From Gammaproteobacteria bacterium (GTDB lineage: Bacteria; Pseudomonadota; Gammaproteobacteria; Chromatiales; Chromatiaceae), in assembly GCA_024206335.1 (NCBI GenBank), contig JAAGZL010000730.1, forward strand, positions 30,675-94,674: DNA of 64,000 nucleotides. Reading direction: 5' to 3'. Position numbers and translations under genes: made by a program. Positions 18,726 to 29,229 of the stretch are shown piece after piece (the stretch's first letter is position 1; every line of letters starts with the position of its first letter). The notes beneath the pieces are model-generated. The model saw nothing but the letters and a program-made list of their open reading frames with translations, was not told where the DNA came from and did not search any database.

Positions 18726-20797
18726 CACTGTAACCGGGAGAGATCGGCGGCGCTCAGGAACATGGCCCCCAGTGAGTTCAGCAGGGCTAGCCGATTACGG
18801 CGTTGCTCTGCATCCTCGCAGTTGACCATCACCTGATCAAAGAAGCCATCCACGGCTTCGCGCAGTGCGGCCAACAGTTTCAGGGCCTGGGTATAGTTGC
18901 CAGCGGCAAACAATGGTTCTACCACCGGGGTTAGCTCTGCCACCTTGCTATGCAGTTGCCGCTCAGCATCCTCTTCAAAGATCCTGGCATCTGGCTGTTC
19001 CGGGTACTCCTCTTTGCTCTTGCGCAGGATATTACGGATGCGCTTGTTGGCGGCGGAGAGGCTCTCGGCCTCTGGCAGTTTTCGAAACTCGGTTACCGCC
19101 TTCACCCGTAGATCGAAATCGGCGGGTCGGGTGGGGCGACAGGCCAGTACTGCATCGATCACATCGGCGGTGATGCCGCGGTCGGTATAGTAGGCCTTGA
19201 GTCGATCCATCATGTAATCGAATACATCGCTTACTGTTGCATCCGCATCAACCCGGTCTGACAGACCGGTTGCGGCCAGCTGCAGCATCGCCTCCAGATC
19301 TAGATTGAGTGGGGTCTCGATGATGATGCGCAGCACGCCCAGGGCAGCGCGGCGCAGTCCGAAGGGATCTTTGACGCCGGTGGGTTTCTGACCGATGGCG
19401 AAGATGCCCACTATGGTGTCGAGGCGATCGGCCACGGCGATGGCCTGGCCACAACTGCTGGCGGGGAGTGTGTCTCCGGCATGCCGCGGTAGATACACCT
19501 CATGCATGGCGGTGGCGACCTCTGCATCTTCACCAGATCTGCTGGCGTAGTAGCTGCCCATGATCCCCTGCAGTTTTGGGAACTCGTTGACCATGTTGGT
19601 CATCAGGTCGCATTTACACAACTCTGCTGCGCGTTGGGCCAAGGCTGGATCAGAGCCACTCTGTTCAGCAATGGCCGCTGCCAGTTTTGCCACACGCTGG
19701 GACTTGTCGTACAGGCTGCCGAGTTTGTCTTGAAATACCACGCTCTTCAGGCGTTCCTGGTGACTCTCCAGGGGGTGTTTCAGATCCTGTTCCCAGAAGA
19801 AGGCGGCGTCTTTGAAGCGGGGGCTGATCACCCGCTCGTTGCCCGATCGTACCTGGTTGATGTCCTGGCTCTCGATATTGCTGATGGTGATAAAGTTGGG
19901 ACGTAGCGTACCGTCCTCTGCCACCACCGGAAAATATTTTTGATGTCCCTGCATGGCTTGGATCAGGGCCTCGGCCGGGACCTCGAGGAAGCTCTCATCA
20001 AAGCTACCCATGACCGGCACCGGCCACTCATTCAGGGCGCTTACCTCATTCAACAGATCTTCGTCGATGACCGCCTGGGCGCCTTGGGCCATGGCGGTCT
20101 CCGTAACCTGCTGGTGTATCAGCTGTTTGCGCTGCTCCATATCTGCATACACCATGCCCTGCTCCCGGAGCTGGCCCAGATAATCCGCAGGGGCATTTAT
20201 CTCGATGGTCTCCGGTCGGTGGAAGCGGTGCCCGCGGGTGGTGCGTCCGGCTGTCTGACCCAGGATCTCAGCCGGGATAATCTCATCTCCGAACAGCAGC
20301 AGGGCCCAGTGTACCGGCCGTACGAACTCCTCGCTGCGTGAGCCCCAGCGCATACGTTTGGGGATGGGCAGGGTGGAGAGGGATTTGTTGATTATCGCCG
20401 GGATCAGCTCGGTGCTCTGTTTGCCCGACTGCTTCTGTTTAAATACCAGCCAGGTCCCCTTGGGGGTCTCCTGGTGTTCCAGCTGCTCTACAGTTACCCC
20501 GCAGGAGCGGGCGAAACCCTCGGCCGCTTTGCTTGGGTTGCCGGCATCATCAAAGGCCGCCTTTAGCGCCGGACCCTTGCGTTCGATGATCCGGTCCTCC
20601 TGTGAAGTGGCCAGCCCTGTCACCAGAACCGCCAGACGGCGGGGGGAGGCATAGCGCTTAGTCTCTGCAAATGCCAACTCTTCCTGCTTCAGCCCCTGTT
20701 CAATGCCTTGCATAAAGGCCAGGGAGAGACGGTCCAGGGCTGTGGGTGGCAGCTCTTCGGTGCCGATCTCCACCAGTAGGTCGCGGGTATCAGCCAT
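18725..20797 (-). CDS. glyS: Glycine--tRNA ligase beta subunit
   Basis: GlyS (690 aa) is the large subunit of the bacterial alpha2beta2 glycyl-tRNA synthetase and mainly binds tRNA. The start ATG at 20797 ([18 protein letters not shown]) has AAGGAG upstream and matches family starts; a longer frame exists but is not needed. Recognisable blocks are [47 protein letters not shown] and [16 protein letters not shown]. It overlaps the end of glyQ by 8 nt, so the two subunits are translated together. Confidence 0.97.
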   Translation of the reverse strand: MADTRDLLVEIGTEELPPTALDRLSLAFMQGIEQGLKQEELAFAETKRYASPRRLAVLVTGLATSQEDRIIERKGPALKAAFDDAGNPSKAAEGFARSCGVTVEQLEHQETPKGTWLVFKQKQSGKQSTELIPAIINKSLSTLPIPKRMRWGSRSEEFVRPVHWALLLFGDEIIPAEILGQTAGRTTRGHRFHRPETIEINAPADYLGQLREQGMVYADMEQRKQLIHQQVTETAMAQGAQAVIDEDLLNEVSALNEWPVPVMGSFDESFLEVPAEALIQAMQGHQKYFPVVAEDGTLRPNFITISNIESQDINQVRSGNERVISPRFKDAAFFWEQDLKHPLESHQERLKSVVFQDKLGSLYDKSQRVAKLAAAIAEQSGSDPALAQRAAELCKCDLMTNMVNEFPKLQGIMGSYYASRSGEDAEVATAMHEVYLPRHAGDTLPASSCGQAIAVADRLDTIVGIFAIGQKPTGVKDPFGLRRAALGVLRIIIETPLNLDLEAMLQLAATGLSDRVDADATVSDVFDYMMDRLKAYYTDRGITADVIDAVLACRPTRPADFDLRVKAVTEFRKLPEAESLSAANKRIRNILRKSKEEYPEQPDARIFEEDAERQLHSKVAELTPVVEPLFAAGNYTQALKLLAALREAVDGFFDQVMVNCEDAEQRRNRLALLNSLGAMFLSAADLSRLQ

Positions 20798-21728
20798 TGG
20801 TGCTATCTCCTTCTGCGGCAAGCATGGGGAAGCCGAGGGCCTCCCGGCGGTCATAATAGGCCTGGGCCACGGCCCGGGCCAGGGTGCGTACCCGCAGGAT
20901 AAAGCGCTGGCGTTCGGTTACCGATATGGCGTGGCGGGCATCCAGTAGGTTGAAGGCGTGGGAGGCCTTGAGGATCTGTTCGTAGGCCGGTAGCGGCAGG
21001 TCTTTGTCGATTAGGTCCAGACACACCTTTTCACACTGGTCAAAATAGCCGAACAGGTAGTCCACATCCGCATGCTCAAAGTTGTAGGTAGACTGCTCCA
21101 CCTCGTTCTGATGAAACACATCTCCGTAGGTGACCGGCCCCTGGGGGCCGTTGGTCCACACCAGATCGAATACGCTCTCCACCGATTGCAGATACATGGC
21201 GATACGCTCCAGACCGTAGGTGATCTCGCCGGTGACGGGTCGGCAGTCTAGGCCGCCCACCTGCTGGAAGTAGGTAAACTGGGTAACCTCCATGCCGTTG
21301 AGCCATACCTCCCAGCCCAGGCCCCAGGCCCCGAGGGTGGGTGACTCCCAGTTATCCTCCACAAAGCGGATGTCATGTATCAGTGGGTCGATCCCCAGCA
21401 TCTTGAGGGAGCCCAGATAGAGTTCCTGGATCTCGTCCGGGGATGGCTTCAGGATCACCTGGTACTGGTAGTAGTGCTGCAGGCGATTGGGATTCTCTCC
21501 ATAGCGGCCATCGGTGGGCCTGCGCGACGGTTGTACGTAGGCGCAGTTCCATGGCTCGGGGCCGATGGAGCGCAGGAAGGTGGCGGAGTGGAAGGTGCCG
21601 GCACCCATCTCCATATCGTATGGCTGCAGTATGGCGCAGCCCTGATCTGCCCAGTATTTCTCCAGGGCGAAGATGAGGCCCTGGAAGGTGGAAACATCCG
21701 GGGTGTTGTTGCTTGTTGGCGTGTTCAA
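20790..21728 (-). CDS. glyQ: Glycine--tRNA ligase alpha subunit
   Basis: GlyQ (312 aa) is the catalytic alpha subunit that activates glycine. Characteristic segments are [40 protein letters not shown] near the start, [16 protein letters not shown], and [21 protein letters not shown] in the active site. Length is typical. It starts the minus-strand operon glyQ-glyS-mazG-gmhB-plsC. Confidence 0.97.
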   Translation of the reverse strand: MNTPTSNNTPDVSTFQGLIFALEKYWADQGCAILQPYDMEMGAGTFHSATFLRSIGPEPWNCAYVQPSRRPTDGRYGENPNRLQHYYQYQVILKPSPDEIQELYLGSLKMLGIDPLIHDIRFVEDNWESPTLGAWGLGWEVWLNGMEVTQFTYFQQVGGLDCRPVTGEITYGLERIAMYLQSVESVFDLVWTNGPQGPVTYGDVFHQNEVEQSTYNFEHADVDYLFGYFDQCEKVCLDLIDKDLPLPAYEQILKASHAFNLLDARHAISVTERQRFILRVRTLARAVAQAYYDRREALGFPMLAAEGDSTNG

Positions 21729-21891
21729 GGATTAGACCTTTGTCTGCTTGTCCAGAAACGCGCAAGTATAGCGCCTGGAGGGGGGATTTGGCCATCCTGA
21801 GTGTCTGCTTATGCCCTGGAGGTGGGGGTTGGATGCGCTATCTGTGGCAGGAAGACTCCTATCTATCTCCATATCCCGGATTAGATGACAC

Positions 21892-21921
21892 AAAAAAGGG
21901 ACGCCACTATCGTGACGTCCC
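21892..21921 (-). terminator. Intrinsic terminator of Met-rich protein gene
   Basis: Minus-strand hairpin with arms GGGACG and CGTCCC plus an inner CAC/GTG pairing, followed on that strand by six Ts (AAAAAA at 21892-21897 on the plus strand). It lies 23 nt after the stop codon of the gene at 21944. Confidence 0.8.
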
Positions 21922-21943
21922 CTCAAAATGGTGCGAATAGCAG

Positions 21944-22684
21944 TTATTTTTTCGGCGCAGTGTCCACGGCCTTTGGAGCAGGGATAGGGGCCAGTGCTGC
22001 GGCAGCTGGCGCAGGAGTAGGGGCTGCAGCAACTGGTGCAGGAGCGGCAGCTGTGGGTGCCATTCCAGTCATATTAAACATGCCAAGCATGGGCTGCATG
22101 CTCTGTGGATTCATCATCCACTGCATCCGTGGTGTGTACCAGTTAGGATCGGTCATTGGAGCAAGCATGGGCTGATAAAATGTTGGATTCATTAGTGCGG
22201 TACCCCAGCGGCCAAGAGAATCCATACTCATCATGGACGTCATTGAGTTCCAGACCTGTGGGTTCATTGGGGCCATCATCCAGTTCATATACATCGTTGG
22301 ATTCATAAAACGCATCCCGACCCGCATCATCTTGTTGGGATCAGTTGCATTCTTCATCCAGGTATCCCACATCACCGGCTCGGTGGAGCACTTCATCATC
22401 ACGTGCAGGGTGCGTGGATCGTTGACTATGGACATCAACTGCGCCATTTTGCCCGGGTCTGCCATATAGTCGGCCATAATCTCCATATCGGTGAAGGCCT
22501 TCAGATGACCACGAATCTTTTCGAAATCATCACCTTGTACCCCTTGGCACTCGGCGTAGTATTTCTTTGCCTTTTCGAATTTGTGGTCTGAGGCTGCTGT
22601 GTTGTCGGCAGCAACTGTAGTTCCAAGCCCCAGAACTATCGATAAGGCAGTTATTGCGGCTAGTATGTAATGACGACTGATCAT
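21944..22684 (-). CDS. Exported Met-rich protein with NP/DP repeats, function unknown
   Basis: From ATG at 22684 (GGAG upstream) the protein has 246 residues. It begins with a signal peptide (YILAAITALSIVLGLGTTVAA). A short charged segment with one CQ site follows. The centre (about residues 75-195) is an array of roughly 20-residue units with an NP or DP step followed by Met/Trp/Tyr clusters, for example MNPTMYMNWMMAP and MNPTFYQPMLAPM. The C-terminus is a low-complexity Ala-Pro tail of about 40 residues ending in KK. Met clusters can bind Cu(I) or pack as an amphipathic matrix; both are guesses. No enzyme domain is seen. It lies downstream of the SQR-like gene. Confidence 0.7.
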   Translation of the reverse strand: MISRHYILAAITALSIVLGLGTTVAADNTAASDHKFEKAKKYYAECQGVQGDDFEKIRGHLKAFTDMEIMADYMADPGKMAQLMSIVNDPRTLHVMMKCSTEPVMWDTWMKNATDPNKMMRVGMRFMNPTMYMNWMMAPMNPQVWNSMTSMMSMDSLGRWGTALMNPTFYQPMLAPMTDPNWYTPRMQWMMNPQSMQPMLGMFNMTGMAPTAAAPAPVAAAPTPAPAAAALAPIPAPKAVDTAPKK

Positions 22685-22780
22685 TGCTTTGTCTCCAGAT
22701 TCAAGAGATTGGTATTTGGACAATGTTTGTCCATTAAACGAACGGCGATACTAACACATAAAATGGGGGATATTAACAAT

Positions 22781-22822
22781 TATCAATGAGAAATTTAGCA
22801 TATTCTTAATTTCTCATTGATA
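22781..22822. repeat. 15-bp perfect inverted repeat (hairpin)
   Basis: TATCAATGAGAAATT (22781-22795) and AATTTCTCATTGATA (22808-22822) are perfect complements around a 12-nt loop. It lies between the SQR-like gene and the Met-rich gene, both on the minus strand. It may end SQR transcripts or act as a 5' mRNA element or operator for the Met-rich gene; no clear T-run follows. Confidence 0.65.
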
Positions 22823-22945
22823 GACAGGTGTTTACAGTATGTGTAGGGATGGCCAAAGATTATGATTTTAATGATTATCGGGGGCTCTGTATGGTCCACA
22901 ATCTGTGGATTTTTGCCCAAATGGTGTAATTAAGCCAATAGATAT

Positions 22946-24073
22946 CTAGCGGTAACGTCGCATATACCACCATTCAAACAGGCGTTTCAGCCAGTGGAAT
23001 AGCCGCATGTTGGGTAGGACCAGATTGTATTTTTGGTTGCGTGCTACCAGCATGCCGGAGTTGAGGGTATCCACGATACAGACTAGTTCCACCCGGAAGT
23101 GCTTTGTTGGCTTTTCGCCCCTGAGTTCAGCCAGCAGGTTGGTAGCGGCGGTATTGGCTTGTAGTTCGGCCATATGGGCCTGTTTTGGCATCCAGTCGGG
23201 GCCGGGAAAGCTACCGGCATCCCCTGCCACGTATATTTTTTGCATACCCTGCACCCGGCAGAGTTGGTCTGCCTGAATGAGTCCGCCGGCGGATCGGGGC
23301 AGGTCGGTGTTGTCGAACCACTTGTTACCGGTTATGCCAGGCATGAATAGGGTAAGGTGGGATTCAAACTCTCCCCCTTCGGTCTGCACGCTGGTTTCGG
23401 TAAAGCCCTTGATCTTATGCCCCAGATGGGTCTCTATCCCGCGCTTGCGGATCTCTGAGAGCAGACCATCCACGGCCTTGGGCCCCAATCGGTTACCGGG
23501 GGAGGGTGCCGGGGTGAAGAGGATGAGCTTGAAGTTGTTGCGTCTGCCATCCAGCTGCAGCATACGTTCTATTCCAAATAGGAACTCGAACATAGGGCCG
23601 CCACGCATGGCTGAGGGCTCTTTGGGATTGCCGGAAAAGCCCATGGCGATAGTTCCACTCTGCATCTGGGCTATCCGGTCGCGAATCCTGGTGGCCGCCG
23701 GGATCCCTTCGCAGGGGGTTATGGTGTGTTCTATCCCGGGCAGTTTTTTTATAAAGCGTCCGCCACTGCAGATGATCAGGCCGTCATTGGTTATGGGGTC
23801 CCGGTCGGTAATCAGGGTGCGTCCCCCATCCTTGAGGCCGGTGGCGGAGGCGGGATAGTGCTTTATCTTCATCCGGTGCAGAAAGGTATCCAGCCTGATC
23901 CGCAGCTGTTCTGGTTCTCTTAATCCGGATGGAATCCAGATGGTGCCAGGCAGGTAAACAAACTCGGCCTTGGGTGCTATCAGGGTGATTTCGGCCTTGG
24001 GTTCTGCTGTTCTCAGTTTTCTTGCTGCTGCTAATCCGGCAAAACCACTGCCAACAATGCTTATTTTTTTCAT
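22946..24073 (-). CDS. Sulfide:quinone oxidoreductase-like flavoprotein
   Basis: The 375-aa protein belongs to the FAD-dependent disulfide oxidoreductase group closest to sulfide:quinone oxidoreductases. It has an N-terminal FAD site GSGFAGLAAARKL (residues 8-20) and a second FAD contact YVAGDAGSFPGPDWMPKQAHMAE (281-303). The C-terminus is aromatic and basic (FHWLKRLFEWWYMRRYR), fit for peripheral membrane binding. Cys121 and Cys332 sit where SQRs have their first and third conserved cysteines. The central cysteine expected near 158 is absent (SAMRGGPMFEF). It may therefore be a variant SQR or an oxidoreductase with another substrate. A membrane-associated quinone-reducing role is inferred. 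Confidence 0.7.
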   Translation of the reverse strand: MKKISIVGSGFAGLAAARKLRTAEPKAEITLIAPKAEFVYLPGTIWIPSGLREPEQLRIRLDTFLHRMKIKHYPASATGLKDGGRTLITDRDPITNDGLIICSGGRFIKKLPGIEHTITPCEGIPAATRIRDRIAQMQSGTIAMGFSGNPKEPSAMRGGPMFEFLFGIERMLQLDGRRNNFKLILFTPAPSPGNRLGPKAVDGLLSEIRKRGIETHLGHKIKGFTETSVQTEGGEFESHLTLFMPGITGNKWFDNTDLPRSAGGLIQADQLCRVQGMQKIYVAGDAGSFPGPDWMPKQAHMAELQANTAATNLLAELRGEKPTKHFRVELVCIVDTLNSGMLVARNQKYNLVLPNMRLFHWLKRLFEWWYMRRYR

Positions 24074-24336
24074 TTTTTAATTAACCCAGCTACATAAAAT
24101 GGGGAGTTCAGCCGCTGTGCGCCTGCCTACAGTTAAGGATCAAAATGCTACTGTAGCACTCCTGCTCTGCGTTGTGGTCCTTGCCAATGGAGTGGCCATC
24201 GGCTATGAACTGCCTCTGTGTTTAAGGCCATTTATGAAGTTTTAACTCTTCATGCTATGGGTCGAGTCAATAAATAGTTACAGCCGGTCAGTATTTATGG
24301 CTTATCGCTAGTGATAGGATGCGCTGCCGAGGGAAT

Positions 24337-24720
24337 TTAGTTCTGAAAGCCATATTCCTCAATCATCTCGCGGATTGGTTTCAGCACATCTTCAACCTGA
24401 TCGACCAGCTCAAATCCAGTGTCGAAGAATGCCTTATTTATATCGTTTGAGCTCCAGCGGCTTATGGCCTGAAACTGGATTCGGATCTCAGTCTCATCTG
24501 GGGTATTCCAGTGGATCTCCAGCCCAAAGGTCTGCTTTGGTTCAATTGGCTTCTCGCTGATCAGCATAAAACCACCGGTATTGATGTCAACGATATGTCC
24601 CAGGAGCTGGTCTGTTTTGAGGTCCCACACCCGGAGATAGTAGATTAGATGACGCCGTTTGATGGCTCTGCGGTCATCATTGTTATCGGTTGTGGGTTGA
24701 TGCTTGTTGCCAAAAAACAT
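24337..24720 (-). CDS. PilZ domain protein
   Basis: This 127-aa protein is essentially a single PilZ domain, a c-di-GMP receptor. The RxxxR ligand motif is RRAIKRR near residue 17, and the second motif is DINTGGF near residue 46 (family D/NxSxxG). ATG at 24720 is preferred over the one two codons upstream because GAGGA is then at normal distance. It stands alone, with no pilus or cellulose genes nearby. It probably senses c-di-GMP for surface behaviour. Confidence 0.8.
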   Translation of the reverse strand: MFFGNKHQPTTDNNDDRRAIKRRHLIYYLRVWDLKTDQLLGHIVDINTGGFMLISEKPIEPKQTFGLEIHWNTPDETEIRIQFQAISRWSSNDINKAFFDTGFELVDQVEDVLKPIREMIEEYGFQN

Positions 24721-24984
24721 AAACATTTCCTCTTGAAGGTATGCTTCGTATATTAATTGCTATAGTGGTGTCTGGCCAGTTGATTGTGCCTGTATATCCC
24801 AACCTAAGAAAATTATCCTGCCCCCTAAGCATGGTATCTGTTTTGGTTATTGGCAAGGGTGTAGGCATTGGATTTTGTTCAGCATAGGTTCATGCAGTTC
24901 AATCTAGAATTTCCTGAAACACCAACTTAATTTCTAAGGCACTGTATTCAGGATGCTGTGTAAGGTAAATCAGGGAAAACAGAG

Positions 24985-25170
24985 ATGCGTATAAAAAAAA
25001 TGATGATAATTGCTGCAGTTACAGTCATGGGCTTGACCTTAGTGGGTTGCCATGGATACAACCATCAATATTCAGGCGCAGTTGTTTATGGTTGGCAATC
25101 AGACCTCTTCTATTATCCTGTTCACTCACGTCGTCCTCGACACCATAGGCATCATCATCACAACTGGTGA
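24985..25170 (+). CDS. Small His-rich lipoprotein, hypothetical
   Basis: The 61-aa frame starts with a basic then hydrophobic segment ending in a lipobox (LTLVGC), so the mature protein would be a lipid-anchored 40-mer. The C-terminus is strikingly rich in Arg and His (RRPRHHRHHHHNW), which could bind metal ions. The start has only a weak GGGA upstream. No family is recognised. The intact lipobox and sharp composition argue for a real gene, but its small size keeps confidence modest. Confidence 0.5.
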   Translation: MRIKKMMIIAAVTVMGLTLVGCHGYNHQYSGAVVYGWQSDLFYYPVHSRRPRHHRHHHHNW

Positions 25171-25473
25171 TAACCAAAGACAGTCACGATATCTATTACA
25201 GGACAGGGTGGTGGTTGATTTATCTGTGTACTAGTTGTACCTGTACAGCATCCGGCAGATGTAGTTTTATCTTCATTTCATATAGCCATTATGCGCAAGT
25301 TTTTGCGAATTGACTGGGTTATGATCAAAGCTGCCCGTGGCCAGAGGCCAACGGCTTGGCCAGTTGAGCACATCATTGCTACATCTGCTTACGTTGTTTT
25401 CGTAACAACAGAACAGAAGCAATGAGCTGATTTAGAAAGCTACAAATATACTGTCAGCCAGGGGGTGAGTATT
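25171..25473. other. Intergenic region without recognised content
   Basis: This 303-nt convergent gap shows no gene. It has one short hairpin-forming stretch (GGCCAA-CGGC-TTGGCC, about 25352-25367) that could weakly end the lipoprotein transcript. Confidence 0.5.
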
Positions 25474-26082
25474 TTACTTCTTATTCATGGTTCGCAGACG
25501 CTTGATCAGGCCCTCCATACCGCTACGCTTGATTATTCCTTGAAAACTGGCGGTGTGGCTTTTGGCCAGACTCACACCAGCTATAATAATATCGTAGGCA
25601 CGCCACCCACTTTTTCCACGGTACATTAAATAGACCACATTGACCGAGCTGGTTCCGGAAGGTGTTACCCGGGTGCGCACAGCCACACTCTTACCTTTGC
25701 CCTTGGTCCCAATATGCTGCATCTTCCAACTGCCGTAACTGGAAAATGCAGTGCCATAGGTGCGGACCAACATCCGTTTGAACTGGGAAGTAAATCTGCT
25801 TCTCTGTCCAGATGAGGCCTTGCTCCAGTACTTCTTCCCCAATGCTCGTTTTGCAACCATATGAAAATTAACATGTGGCACGAGAATTCGGTTAACTGCA
25901 CCATACACGCGGCTAGGGCTGGGCTTACCCTTCAATGCCCGCTGCATACGATCAGAAACCTTCTGAATAATGGCTTGTGGTGCAGTTAACGACTTGCTCC
26001 ATGCCTGCTGAGGCATGATTAATACCAGAAAAAATAGCACTGTAAGCGATATTCGTAATTTGGTAGGTGATATTAGCTCCAT
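25474..26082 (-). CDS. mlaC: MlaC/Ttg2D-type phospholipid-binding protein (orphan)
   Basis: This 202-aa exported protein belongs to the MlaC family, which shuttles phospholipids across the periplasm. It has a signal peptide (LRISLTVLFFLVLIMPQQAWS), then a helical part with VNFHMVAKRALGKKYWSKASSGQRSRFTSQFKRMLVRTYGTAF and the beta-rich GWRAYDIIIAGVSLAKSHTASFQGIIKRSG end. Both blocks are typical of the family. No mlaABDEF partners lie nearby, so it is an orphan copy. The mature protein is very basic. Confidence 0.82.
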   Translation of the reverse strand: MELISPTKLRISLTVLFFLVLIMPQQAWSKSLTAPQAIIQKVSDRMQRALKGKPSPSRVYGAVNRILVPHVNFHMVAKRALGKKYWSKASSGQRSRFTSQFKRMLVRTYGTAFSSYGSWKMQHIGTKGKGKSVAVRTRVTPSGTSSVNVVYLMYRGKSGWRAYDIIIAGVSLAKSHTASFQGIIKRSGMEGLIKRLRTMNKK

Positions 26083-26331
26083 AATTTAATCTCCATCTAT
26101 AATTATTTTGTGGCCACACCTGACTGCAGCGTCTGGCAAGCGATTATTCTTTAATCTTCGGCAACCCCTATCCACTTACGTTCCCATCTCAGAGGGGGTT
26201 CTAATTTCAACAGGAGTCAGGATGAAAATCCAGTATCATGGCAAAATAGACCTCCCAAAAGGTATTTTTTTCCAACAACCGGATTTTTACGCTTATATCA
26301 TACCGCCGCCTAAGGTATCTTATAGCGCTGA

Positions 26332-27375
<1,044 letters not shown>

Positions 27376-27377
27376 AT

Positions 27378-28196
27378 ATGATCGACAGATATGCCGTTAT
27401 CGGCAACCCAATCGAACACAGCAAATCACCACTGATCCACCAGGCCTTTGCCGAGCAGACCGGGGAAAAACTGGAGTACGACCGCATCCTGGGGCGACTT
27501 GGAAGCTTTGACCAGGCGGTTGGAAAATTTCTGAGACAGGGAGGAAAGGGCCTGAATATTACCGTTCCGTTCAAGGAGGATGCCTGGCGACTGGCGGATG
27601 AACGAAGTGACCGAGCAGAGACCGCAGGCGCGGTCAACACCCTGATACTACTACCAGACGGCAGGCTGCGCGGTGATAACACCGACGGCGTTGGTCTGGT
27701 CAACGACCTTAGCCAGAACCACAGCTGCCCCCTGTCTGGGGCAGAGATCCTGCTGCTTGGAGCAGGCGGCGCCACCCGCGGCGTACTTCGCCCTCTATTG
27801 GAGGCCAATCCCAAGCGGCTGACCATCGCCAATCGCACCGCCAGTAAGGCCTCTGCCCTGGCCACAGAGTGTGCCACTCTGGGCATGGTCACGGGATGTG
27901 GACTGGAACAACTTGAGGGGCAAGAGTTCGATATCATAATCAACGGAACCGCCGCTGGATTGGCAGGTGAGGTGCCGGATATTCCCGGCAGCATCTTGCG
28001 TCTTGGGGGTTGGATCTATGACATGATGTATAGCGACACCCCTACTGCATTTGTGCGCTGGGGCCAGAACCACGGGGCTGGAAAGGCCCTGGACGGAGTG
28101 GGGATGCTGGTGGAGCAGGCAGCAGAATCATTCTATCTATGGCGTGGTGTACGCCCGGATACCTCAGTGGTTATCAGATTACTCCAGTCGGGTTGA
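27378..28196 (+). CDS. aroE: Shikimate dehydrogenase
   Basis: AroE (272 aa) reduces 3-dehydroshikimate to shikimate with NADPH in aromatic amino acid synthesis. The substrate site is visible as GNPIEHSKSPLIHQ at residues 8-21, the catalytic Lys in NITVPFKEDAW and the Asp in DNTDGVGLV. The NADP loop is GAGGATRGVL. Length is standard. It is downstream of hemB in a tight pair. Confidence 0.96.
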   Translation: MIDRYAVIGNPIEHSKSPLIHQAFAEQTGEKLEYDRILGRLGSFDQAVGKFLRQGGKGLNITVPFKEDAWRLADERSDRAETAGAVNTLILLPDGRLRGDNTDGVGLVNDLSQNHSCPLSGAEILLLGAGGATRGVLRPLLEANPKRLTIANRTASKASALATECATLGMVTGCGLEQLEGQEFDIIINGTAAGLAGEVPDIPGSILRLGGWIYDMMYSDTPTAFVRWGQNHGAGKALDGVGMLVEQAAESFYLWRGVRPDTSVVIRLLQSG

Positions 28197-28244
28197 GAAG
28201 GTGTTAGGGCTTATAAAAATACCAATTATATAATTAATTATGAG

Positions 28245-28544
28245 ATGACTATGGTAAAGGCTATATTTTTATTGGTGTTGTTGTTGACGGCTCAAATGAC
28301 ATTTGCAGCATTAGCTCCGAAATACCAAAACATGAAAGATTTGGATGTCATTGTAGAATTCATAAAGAAACATGAAAAAATACTTTCCACACTGGAAACA
28401 ATCGACTTTGAAAATTACACCATACATTATCGTAATGGGTGTAAAGCTATTTTTGGCCGGAAAGATTTTGCCAGACTAAATGGATGGGTCGGCCCTGCTG
28501 ATCCTCTCGAATTTATGAGATCAACTTGCAGCGTAGATTATTGA
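28245..28544 (+). CDS. Small secreted protein, hypothetical
   Basis: A 99-aa frame with a clear signal peptide (AIFLLVLLLTAQMTFA). The mature part has about 75 residues and two cysteines (NGCKAIF and STCSVDY) that could form one disulfide. An ATG two codons later (28251) is equally likely as the start. It is visibly richer in A+T than hemB-aroE, which may mean later arrival. A strong terminator follows. No family was recognised. Confidence 0.6.
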   Translation: MTMVKAIFLLVLLLTAQMTFAALAPKYQNMKDLDVIVEFIKKHEKILSTLETIDFENYTIHYRNGCKAIFGRKDFARLNGWVGPADPLEFMRSTCSVDY

Positions 28545-28580
28545 TTGCCTAATAAGGCAAATGCTCTCGAACGGCACGTT

Positions 28581-28615
28581 ATTAACCCAGCCCCATAATA
28601 TGGGGCTGGGTTAAT
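28581..28615. terminator. Perfect 17-bp inverted repeat terminator
   Basis: ATTAACCCAGCCCCATA (28581-28597) is fully complementary to 28599-28615 with one base between. It lies between two convergent genes, 37 nt from one stop and 10 nt from the other, and probably ends both transcripts. Confidence 0.85.
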
Positions 28616-28624
28616 AGTATCTGA

Positions 28625-29158
28625 TCACTCCTCCCGATACTGCTGACTCAGCCTGAAGTAGTTGGCCGCCAAGTAGTCCAGAAACTCCTGCTCTCTCTGA
28701 TTCAACTCCCGCACCTTGCGTACCGGTGATCCATGCCACAGATAACCCCCATCCAACACCTTGCCACCAGGTACCAGACTACCGGCCCCCAACACCACCC
28801 GAGGCTCGATAACAGCCCCATCCATCACCACCGCACCCATCCCTATAAGACAGTTGTCGCCAATGGTGCAGCCATGCAGCATCACCTTGTGCCCAACCGT
28901 CACATTATTGCCAATGATGGTGGGATAGCCGCCGGGATTGAAGCGACTATCGTGGGTCACATGCACCACACTTCCATCCTGAATATTGGTATTGGTGCCA
29001 ATCTTTATGTGATGGATATCGCCACGTATCACCACTTGTGGCCAGATGGAACAACCAGTACCCAGCTCCACCTCACCGATGATTACCGCAGTGGGGTCCA
29101 CCCATACATCCTCCGCAATAGAGGGTGCCTTGCCTTGAAATGCTCTAATATCTGCCAC
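28625..29158 (-). CDS. Gamma-carbonic anhydrase-like hexapeptide-repeat protein
   Basis: This 177-aa protein forms a left-handed beta helix of the YrdA/gamma-carbonic anhydrase family. The hexapeptide repeats run from VWVDPTAVIIGEVELG to AVIEPRVVLGAGSLVPGG. The metal-binding histidines appear in VVHVTHDSRFNPGGYPT and NNVTVGHKVMLHGC. Whether it hydrates CO2 cannot be read; many relatives are inactive or act on acyl groups. It stands alone on the minus strand. Confidence 0.88.
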   Translation of the reverse strand: MADIRAFQGKAPSIAEDVWVDPTAVIIGEVELGTGCSIWPQVVIRGDIHHIKIGTNTNIQDGSVVHVTHDSRFNPGGYPTIIGNNVTVGHKVMLHGCTIGDNCLIGMGAVVMDGAVIEPRVVLGAGSLVPGGKVLDGGYLWHGSPVRKVRELNQREQEFLDYLAANYFRLSQQYREE

Positions 29159-29229
29159 ATATTACTCCTGAGTGGTTACACATCCGACTAATGATACAAT
29201 CATTGGCACCATAGAAAAAAGGAGCTGGC

